NCBI GenBank assembly: GCA_947177435.1
Contig: CAMWUM010000032.1
Coordinates: 1-10,947, forward strand
Direction: 5' to 3'
Origin: an uncultured Muribaculaceae bacterium
GTDB lineage: Bacteria > Bacteroidota > Bacteroidia > Bacteroidales > Muribaculaceae
DNA length: 10,947 bases
A program made the position numbers and the translations under genes. The notes under the pieces were generated by a model. It was not told the origin of the DNA and ran no database searches. It saw only the letters and a program-made list of their open reading frames with translations. Positions 6,592 through 10,947 of the stretch are shown here, piece after piece. The stretch's first letter is position 1; each line of letters begins with the position of its first letter.

Positions 6592-7071
6592 TTAAACATC
6601 AGCCTTGGGCAGAAAGCGGCTCACGTCCTGGCCGTGGGCCACGAGCTCGCGCACGAGCGACGATGACACATAGGCCAGCTTGGGGTCGGTGAAGAGCACC
6701 ACCGTGTCCAGGCCGAACATCTCGCGATTGGCCTCGGCCATGTCGCGCTCATAGTCGTTGTCCTTGACCGAGCGCACGCCGCGCAGCAGGTGGCGGGCGC
6801 CGATGCTGAGGGCGAACTCGGCGGTGAGCCCGGACCAGCAGTGCACGCTGACGCGATCGTTGCCGGCATAGACGCGCTCGATGGCCTGGACGCGGCGCTC
6901 AGCCGACTGGCGGTCCTTGGGCTTGGAGATGTTGACGCCCACGCAGATGGCCACGCGGTCGAAGATTTCAAGCCCTCGCTCCACGATGTCGGCATGGCCG
7001 ATGGTGAAGGGGTCGAACGTACCCGGAAAGACGGCTACGCGCTGCTCTTGGCTATGAGATTTCTGAGTCAT
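6592..7071 (-). CDS. coaD: Phosphopantetheine adenylyltransferase
   Basis: This cytoplasmic enzyme transfers AMP from ATP to 4'-phosphopantetheine, giving dephospho-CoA, the fourth step of CoA synthesis. The 159-residue product has the usual length for the family. It shows the nucleotidyltransferase entrance PGTFDPFTIGHADI with the T/HxGH motif (Thr23-Ile-Gly-His26), the LLRGVRSVKDNDYERDMAEA segment with the substrate-contacting Arg, and the YVSSSLVRELVAHG motif, equivalent to the ISSTxVRE motif near the C-terminus. The start ATG overlaps the last 20 bases of parE in another frame, so coupled translation is likely. ctpA-type protease follows after 20 bases. The N-terminus carries a polar extension (MTQKSHSQEQ) before the first strand. 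Confidence 0.95.
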   Translation of the reverse strand: MTQKSHSQEQRVAVFPGTFDPFTIGHADIVERGLEIFDRVAICVGVNISKPKDRQSAERRVQAIERVYAGNDRVSVHCWSGLTAEFALSIGARHLLRGVRSVKDNDYERDMAEANREMFGLDTVVLFTDPKLAYVSSSLVRELVAHGQDVSRFLPKADV

Positions 7072-8965
7072 CTTCTATAATGAGGTTGTTTATTACGAAA
7101 TTCTGTCGCTCCATCGTATTTTTTCCCATATAAAATTCAAGCAGGGCTGATACGTGGTCTTCCTTGCGCAGACTCACGTGGTCGAGGCGCATGTCCTGGT
7201 TGATGAATCCGCGGAACTCCTCGGGCGAGATTTCGCCCAGGCCCTTGAATCGGGTGATCTCGGCGTCGTCGCCGAAATGGGCGATGGCCGCCAAGCGCTC
7301 GGCGTCGTTGTAGCAGTAGAACACCTCGTCGGTGTCTTTCTTCTTGCGGCTCTGGGCCTTGCGCGAGCGCACGCGGAACAGAGGCGTCTGCAGCACGTAC
7401 ACGTGGCCCATCTTCACCAGGTCGGGGAAGAATTGCAGGAAGAACGTGATGAGCAGCAGGCGTATGTGCATGCCGTCGACATCGGCGTCGGTGGCAATGA
7501 TCACCTTGTTGTACCGCAGGCCCTCGATGCCGTCCTGCAGGTTGAGCGCGGCTTGCAGCAGGTTGAACTCGTCGTTTCTCACCAGCTCCTTTTGCGTAAG
7601 GCCGTAGGCGTTGAGCGGCTTGCCTCGCAGCGAGAACACTGCCTGGGTGCGTACGTCGCGCACCTTGGTGATCGAGCCGGCGGCCGAGTCGCCCTCGGTG
7701 ATGAAGATTGACGAGGCCTCGCGCAGGTCTTCCTTGCCCTTGGAGTCGTTGAGGTGCACGGTGCAGTCGAGCAGTTTCTTGTTGTGCAGGCTCACCTTCT
7801 TGGCCTTTTCGCGGGCCTCCTTGGCCAGTCCGGCCATGGCCTTGCGCGCGCGTTCGCTCTCCTGCACCTTTCGCAGTATCACTTCGGCCACGTCGAGGTT
7901 GCGGTGCAGGTAGTTGTCAAGCTCTTTCTTCACGAAGTCGCCCACGAACTTGTCGACCGACGCTCCGCCGGGGCTCACCTCGGTCGAGCCGAGCTTGACC
8001 TTGGTCTGCGACTCAAACACGGGCTCCTGCACCCTCACGGCGATGGCCGCCACCATGCCCGAGCGTATGTCGCTGGGCTCGAAACCCTTGCCGAAGTACT
8101 CCTTGATGGTCTGGGCCACATACTTCTTGAAGGCGGCCAGGTGGGTGCCGCCCTGGGTGGTGTACTGGCCGTTGACAAACGAGTAGAACTCCTCGCCGTA
8201 CTGCCGCACGTGGGTGATGGCCACCTCGATGTCCTGGCCCTTGAGGTGTATGATGGGGTAGAGAGGCTCCTTGTCGATGTTTTCGGCCAGCAGGTCTAGC
8301 AGGCCCTGGCGCGAGTAGAAGCGCTCGCCGTTGTATACCATCGCCAGGCCAGTGTTGAGAAACGAGTAGTTCTTCATCATCACGCGCACGAAGTCGTCGT
8401 GGTAGCGGAAGTTGCGGAAAATCTCGCTGTCAGGCAGGAAGCTGACGGTGGTGCCGTTGGGCTCGTCGGTGGGCTCCACCTCGCTCTCGGATATGAGCTC
8501 GCCGCGGCTGAACCGGGCGGCCTTCATCTGGCCGTCGCGCCGCGAAATGATGGAGAACTCGATCGAGAGGGCGTTCACCGCCTTGAGGCCTACGCCGTTG
8601 AGTCCCACCGACTTCTGGAAGGCGTCGGAATCGATTTTGCCCGACGTGTTCATCGTCGACACCGCCTTGACCACGCTGCCCAGGGGGATGCCGCGGCCGT
8701 AGTCGCGCACGGTCACCTGTCCCTCGGCCGTGATGTCGACGGCAATTTGCTTGCCGTGGCCCATGGCGTACTCGTCGATTGAGTTGTCGATCACCTCCTT
8801 GAGCAGCACGTAGATGCCGTGGTCGGGGCTTGAGCCGTCGCCCAGGGCGCCTATGTACATGCCGGGGCGGCGGCGTATGTGCACGTTCCAGGTGAAAGTC
8901 TTTATGTCGTTTTCGTCGTACCTCGGCTCGAAGCCGTCGATGGCAGTGTTGAGTGTATCGTCCAT
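7052..8965 (-). CDS. parE: DNA topoisomerase IV subunit B
   Basis: ParE is the ATPase subunit of topoisomerase IV, which with ParC decatenates daughter chromosomes. Counting from the ATG at 8965 the product has 637 residues. GHKL ATPase motifs are present: HIRRRPGMYIG (about 30-39), EVIDNSIDE (57-65, Glu57 and Asn61), DYGRGIP (88-94) and the lid GLNGVGLKAVNA (121-132). The transducer domain has GGTHLAAF and QTK (320-322). The TOPRIM part has TEGDSAAG (Glu424), ATDADVDG (Asp493, Asp495, Asp497) and FKGLGE. I chose ParE over GyrB from the short length, the GGTHLAAF/DKFVGDFVKKELDNYLHRN stretch and my memory that parE-coaD-S41 peptidase is a recurring Bacteroidales neighbourhood; GyrB remains a minor alternative. 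The frame is open up to 9049, but the -7 element at 9004-9011 lies inside that extension, so the start at 8965 (or 8983) is preferred. Confidence 0.9.
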   Translation of the reverse strand: MDDTLNTAIDGFEPRYDENDIKTFTWNVHIRRRPGMYIGALGDGSSPDHGIYVLLKEVIDNSIDEYAMGHGKQIAVDITAEGQVTVRDYGRGIPLGSVVKAVSTMNTSGKIDSDAFQKSVGLNGVGLKAVNALSIEFSIISRRDGQMKAARFSRGELISESEVEPTDEPNGTTVSFLPDSEIFRNFRYHDDFVRVMMKNYSFLNTGLAMVYNGERFYSRQGLLDLLAENIDKEPLYPIIHLKGQDIEVAITHVRQYGEEFYSFVNGQYTTQGGTHLAAFKKYVAQTIKEYFGKGFEPSDIRSGMVAAIAVRVQEPVFESQTKVKLGSTEVSPGGASVDKFVGDFVKKELDNYLHRNLDVAEVILRKVQESERARKAMAGLAKEAREKAKKVSLHNKKLLDCTVHLNDSKGKEDLREASSIFITEGDSAAGSITKVRDVRTQAVFSLRGKPLNAYGLTQKELVRNDEFNLLQAALNLQDGIEGLRYNKVIIATDADVDGMHIRLLLITFFLQFFPDLVKMGHVYVLQTPLFRVRSRKAQSRKKKDTDEVFYCYNDAERLAAIAHFGDDAEITRFKGLGEISPEEFRGFINQDMRLDHVSLRKEDHVSALLEFYMGKNTMERQNFVINNLIIEDDSEIS

Positions 8966-9003
8966 TGAAATAAATATGAGCATGACGCACCGCGCCAATT
9001 TTG

Positions 9004-9011
9004 CAAAATTA
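9004..9011 (-). promoter_or_regulatory. -7 promoter element of the parE-coaD-protease operon
   Basis: On the minus strand this reads TAATTTTG, matching TAnnTTTG, followed by CA as at the other promoters here. It lies 38 bases before the ATG at 8965, giving a leader of about 30 nt. It argues against any parE start upstream of about 9000. Confidence 0.65.
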
Positions 9012-9089
9012 CTAAATTTTTCCCAATCCCCCACCACAATTTCAGCCAATTTTCCCTAAAACTCAGCTAAAAGTATCGAGTAATTTCCG

Positions 9090-9097
9090 TAACTTTG
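9090..9097 (+). promoter_or_regulatory. -7 promoter element firing away from parE
   Basis: TAACTTTG within CGTAACTTTGCC is identical in its core to the rplM promoter element. It lies 8 bases before the ATG of a 27-codon ORF, so a transcript would begin almost at that ATG. It forms a divergent pair with the parE element, about 79 bases apart. No complete gene follows before 9420, so what it transcribes is unclear. Confidence 0.6.
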
Positions 9098-9105
9098 CCA
9101 TCGCA

Positions 9106-9189
9106 ATGGAACCATCAATTAATATATCCAAGCGCATCGCCGACTCTGAGGCTTACCACAAAGACCTGTTCATCGAGAAATTAAAGTAA
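9106..9189 (+). CDS. Hypothetical 27-residue peptide, or promoter-proximal remnant of a lost gene
   Basis: An ATG eight bases after a good -7 element opens a 27-codon frame ending in TAA at 9187-9189. The product begins MEPSINISKRIADSEAYHKD and ends in LFIEKLK; it is hydrophilic, charged and likely helical, with no signal peptide or membrane segment. Codons such as CGC, GCC, GAC, ATC and CTG resemble those of the housekeeping genes in this window. It was not recognised. Either it is a genuine small protein made from an almost leaderless mRNA, or it is the surviving start of a longer gene whose body was deleted; the ending at LFIEKLK, mid-helix, looks more like an interrupted protein. No convincing coding continues after the stop codon in any frame. 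Confidence 0.35.
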   Translation: MEPSINISKRIADSEAYHKDLFIEKLK

Positions 9190-9267
9190 GCCGTTGAATG
9201 TCAACGATATACACCCCGCCATTTTTCGGGTTCACAAAGTCCTGATTGACAACGCGTTACGACGCGT
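9190..9267. repeat. Cluster of small inverted repeats after the 27-codon ORF
   Basis: CGTTGA-ATG-TCAACG (9192-9206) forms a six-base-pair hairpin directly after the ORF stop codon. CCCG (9215-9218) can pair with CGGG (9227-9230). TGTCAA (9200-9205) can alternatively pair with TTGACA (9246-9251). ACGCGT-TACG-ACGCGT (9252-9267) gives another six-base-pair stem made of two self-complementary hexamers. None is followed by a T-run, so this is not a typical intrinsic terminator. The stretch may encode a structured RNA or be degenerate spacer DNA. Confidence 0.4.
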
Positions 9268-9273
9268 GCCACA

Positions 9274-9301
9274 GATGTAGCAAAATTAATTTTGCTACAT
9301 C
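9274..9301. repeat. Perfect 28-nt palindrome
   Basis: The arms 9274-9287 and 9288-9301 are exact reverse complements, GATGTAGCAAAATT and AATTTTGCTACATC. There is no loop and no following T-run, so a symmetrical protein-binding site for a dimer is at least as likely as a terminator. The inner sequence AGCAAAATTA (9279-9288) recurs at 9343-9352, 38-47 bases before the LRR gene's -7 element. Confidence 0.75.
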
Positions 9302-9342
9302 AATTAACACATTTAATATCAGTAAATTACAAACGAGGGCGA

Positions 9343-9360
9343 AGCAAAATTAGTTAACTA
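9343..9360. promoter_or_regulatory. Candidate operator: repeated AGCAAAATTA half-site joined to TAGTTAACTA
   Basis: AGCAAAATTA at 9343-9352 repeats ten bases of the centre and arm of the palindrome at 9274-9301, and runs into the ten-base palindrome TAGTTAACTA at 9351-9360. It lies just upstream of where the -33 region of the next promoter would be. A regulator binding both sites is possible, but A/T-rich chance similarity is not excluded. Confidence 0.3.
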
Positions 9361-9389
9361 TTTTTTATGATTTATTGATATTAATTTCG

Positions 9390-9397
9390 TAATTTTG
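9390..9397 (+). promoter_or_regulatory. -7 promoter element of the LRR protein gene
   Basis: TAATTTTG within CGTAATTTTGCA matches TAnnTTTG and ends 22 bases before the ATG at 9420, giving a leader of about 15-20 nt. The upstream DNA (9351-9390) is very A/T-rich, including a T-tract at 9361-9366. Confidence 0.7.
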
Positions 9398-9419
9398 CAC
9401 CGAACCCAATACCAAAATC

Positions 9420-10742
9420 ATGAAAAAAATTCTATCAATCATCCTATCTTGCTTTGCCTGTTGCATGCAAGTATGTCTCGCCACAGGCAATGACATTACT
9501 GTCAGCATCACTACAACTGAATATGGCCAGGTCGAGGCGCTTTTGGCAGAGGCGGAGGCCGGCAATGCGACTAACATCATTGTGGCCGGCCCGATTGACG
9601 AAAGCGACTTTCAGGCGTTGAACAAATACGCGGTCAAGGGAAAATACAACGTTGTGGATCTCCAGGGCGCAGAGATTAAAGATAACACAGTGCCTGACTT
9701 GGCTTTTTGCGGTCCTTTTGTCTCCAAAGATAGGCTATACCTGGGCATAAAGAAGATTATCTTGCCTGAGGGGATTGTCAAGATCGGCAAATGGGCTTTT
9801 GCGTTCACTGAACTTGAAGAAATCAACATCCCTTCTTCTTTGAGAGAGCTTGGGGACAATGCCTTCCTTCGCGACACCTGCCTTAATTGCCCCATCGTGC
9901 TTCCTGAAGGAGTGGAGGAGATTGGCGACAATACCTTTAACCAGTGCTTTAAGCTCAGCATTCCCCCTGTTTTGCCAAGCACGCTAAAGAGAATTGGAGA
10001 GTGGGCCTTCGCCTACACCACCTTCAAGACTATTGAGTTTAATGACGGGCTTGAATATATGGGTTATGCCGCATTTTTTTATTCTGGTTTGGAGGAGGTT
10101 ATCCTCCCAAACTCAATCGTTGAATTAGGCGGGGGCACTTTTGCCCTAAGTGAAGGCCTCCGACATGCGTCTCTGCCGGCATCAATGAAAGACATAATAT
10201 GGGATATATTTCGCGACTGCACCTCTCTGCAGAAAGTGGATATCCCGGAAGGCGTCAAATCTATCGGAAATTCGGCTTTTGATCGATGCAAGATGCTAAA
10301 GGAGATTATGCTTCCATCCACGCTTGAGAGTATAGAACCGACCGCATTTGAATCCTGCCCAATCCAAACAATAGATTTCCCTGCCCATTTAAAATATTTA
10401 GGCTACAACTGCTTTGCCAGAACCAATCTCCGCACTATTTATTGCGAATCCCTGACGCCTCCGGAGTTTCAAACCTCGCTCAATCCTTTTGACGAGGCCT
10501 GCTATGCGAATGCGGTTGTATATGTGCACTTTGGCTGCAAAGAGAAGTATCAGGAGCATTGGGGATGGTGCAAGTTTAAAAACATTGTGGAAACGGACGA
10601 ATTCCCGTTGGCCGGCATATCTGACGCAATGGGTGCGCCCGATGAACACGCGCTCTACGATTTACAGGGCAGGAAAGTCAGCCAGCCTCTCCCGGGCCGC
10701 GTCTATATTCAAAACGGCAAAAAGGTGGTGCTGTCGGAGTAA
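9420..10742 (+). CDS. Exported BspA-like leucine-rich-repeat protein
   Basis: This 440-residue protein is a predicted exported binding protein of the BspA/LRR_5 type, a family known from Bacteroidales and linked to adhesion. Residues 1-21 (MKKILSIILS, then a Cys-rich hydrophobic stretch) are a signal peptide; lipoprotein processing at Cys11 (ILSC) is possible but the fit is weak. After a short N-terminal region (about 22-105), seven to eight repeats of roughly 23 residues occupy about 110-345. Their pattern is L-P-x-G/S-x-x-x-I-G-x-x-A-F-x-x-C/T-x-x-L-x-x-I, seen at IGKWAFAFTELEEINIP, IGEWAFAYTTFKTIEF and IGNSAFDRCKMLKEIMLP. The C-terminal tail YDLQGRKVSQPLPGRVYIQN then GKKVVLSE (413-440) resembles the conserved end of many secreted Prevotella and related proteins, akin to type IX sorting tails. 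Base composition is more A/T-rich than the housekeeping genes, consistent with an accessory gene. Ligand unknown. Confidence 0.9.
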   Translation: MKKILSIILSCFACCMQVCLATGNDITVSITTTEYGQVEALLAEAEAGNATNIIVAGPIDESDFQALNKYAVKGKYNVVDLQGAEIKDNTVPDLAFCGPFVSKDRLYLGIKKIILPEGIVKIGKWAFAFTELEEINIPSSLRELGDNAFLRDTCLNCPIVLPEGVEEIGDNTFNQCFKLSIPPVLPSTLKRIGEWAFAYTTFKTIEFNDGLEYMGYAAFFYSGLEEVILPNSIVELGGGTFALSEGLRHASLPASMKDIIWDIFRDCTSLQKVDIPEGVKSIGNSAFDRCKMLKEIMLPSTLESIEPTAFESCPIQTIDFPAHLKYLGYNCFARTNLRTIYCESLTPPEFQTSLNPFDEACYANAVVYVHFGCKEKYQEHWGWCKFKNIVETDEFPLAGISDAMGAPDEHALYDLQGRKVSQPLPGRVYIQNGKKVVLSE

Positions 10743-10763
10743 GGACTAATAAAAAAATCAACA

Positions 10764-10947
10764 TGAAAAAGATTCTATTATCGTTAGGCGTCGCCATCCT
10801 ATTGCCTTTGTGTCTTGTGGGTCAGGGCGAGGAAGAATGGCAAGCCATAGGGCGATGGAGTGGTGCACGGCGGCATTTTTGGCCCGCCATGGCCTTAAAT
10901 CTGTCGGGCGAGGGGTACATGCGGGCCTCCACCCACTCAATGGGCTC
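10764..10947 (+). CDS. N-terminal part of an exported protein, cut by the window edge
   Basis: An open frame starts at ATG 10764, 21 bases after the LRR gene stop codon, and stays open for 61 codons to the window end. It begins MKKILLSLGVAILLPL, a clear signal peptide, with probable signal peptidase I cleavage near LVGQ (residues 18-21). The mature start is acidic (GEEEWQAIGRWSG), then RRHFWPAMALNLSGEGYM. The pattern W-x-x-x-x-x-W-S-G-A-R-R followed by a small hydrophobic strand and G-x-G-Y loosely resembles the first blade of kelch-repeat proteins common in Bacteroidetes; this is a weak guess. No separate promoter lies in the 21-base gap, so co-transcription with the LRR gene is likely. The true product cannot be named from this fragment. 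Confidence 0.65.

Noticed and set aside
7154..8299. Long + strand open frames opposite parE (185 and 181 codons)
   Set aside because: The parE frame is intact with all ATPase and TOPRIM motifs, and these products are composition-driven shadows rich in His, Val, Leu and Ala.
9246..9251. TTGACA as a classical -35 box
   Set aside because: The Bacteroidetes primary sigma factor does not use this element, and no matching TATAAT lies at 16-18 bases downstream.
9190..9267. tRNA or CRISPR-like element in the spacer
   Set aside because: No cloverleaf with anticodon and CCA-end geometry can be drawn, and there is no regular repeat-spacer pattern; the repeats are short, unlike each other and unevenly spaced.
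9274..9360. Insertion sequence ends
   Set aside because: The inverted repeats are adjacent rather than flanking a transposase gene, and no target-site duplication or transposase fragment was seen in the window.

Overview
The window looks like chromosomal DNA from a member of the Bacteroidales, plausibly Muribaculaceae or a close relative (family placement is inference). The evidence is the repeated promoter element TAnnTTTG at a short distance before genes, A/T-rich gene starts with no clear Shine-Dalgarno sequence, a secreted GH29 fucosidase, a BspA-like leucine-rich-repeat protein with a C-terminal tail of the YDLQGRKV...GRVYIQNGKKV type, and a type of ParE and EF-Ts that fits this phylum.

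Layout: (1) 1-1879, a promoter and a secreted alpha-L-fucosidase with C-terminal discoidin-like domains, on the + strand. (2) 1880-4955, a translation operon on the + strand: promoter, structured leader, rplM (L13), rpsI (S9), a structured 122-nt spacer, rpsB (S2) and tsf (EF-Ts), ending in a perfect 44-nt palindrome that should terminate transcription from both directions. (3) 4952-9011, a minus-strand operon transcribed toward that terminator: parE (topoisomerase IV subunit B), coaD (phosphopantetheine adenylyltransferase) and an S41 C-terminal processing protease, with genes overlapping or about 20 nt apart. (4) 8966-9419, a divergent intergenic region with opposing promoters, a nearly leaderless 27-codon ORF, a run of inverted repeats including a perfect 28-nt palindrome, and the promoter of the next gene. 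(5) 9420-10947, two + strand genes for exported proteins: a BspA-like LRR protein and the start of a second exported protein cut by the window edge.

Blocks 2 and 3 are housekeeping (ribosome assembly and elongation, chromosome decatenation, CoA synthesis, envelope proteolysis). Blocks 1 and 5 are niche functions: scavenging fucose from host or dietary glycans, and surface or secreted binding proteins. I see no complete new multi-gene system. The least explained parts are the 9106-9301 stretch (small ORF plus serial inverted repeats) and the two leaders with mutually exclusive helices before rplM and rpsB.
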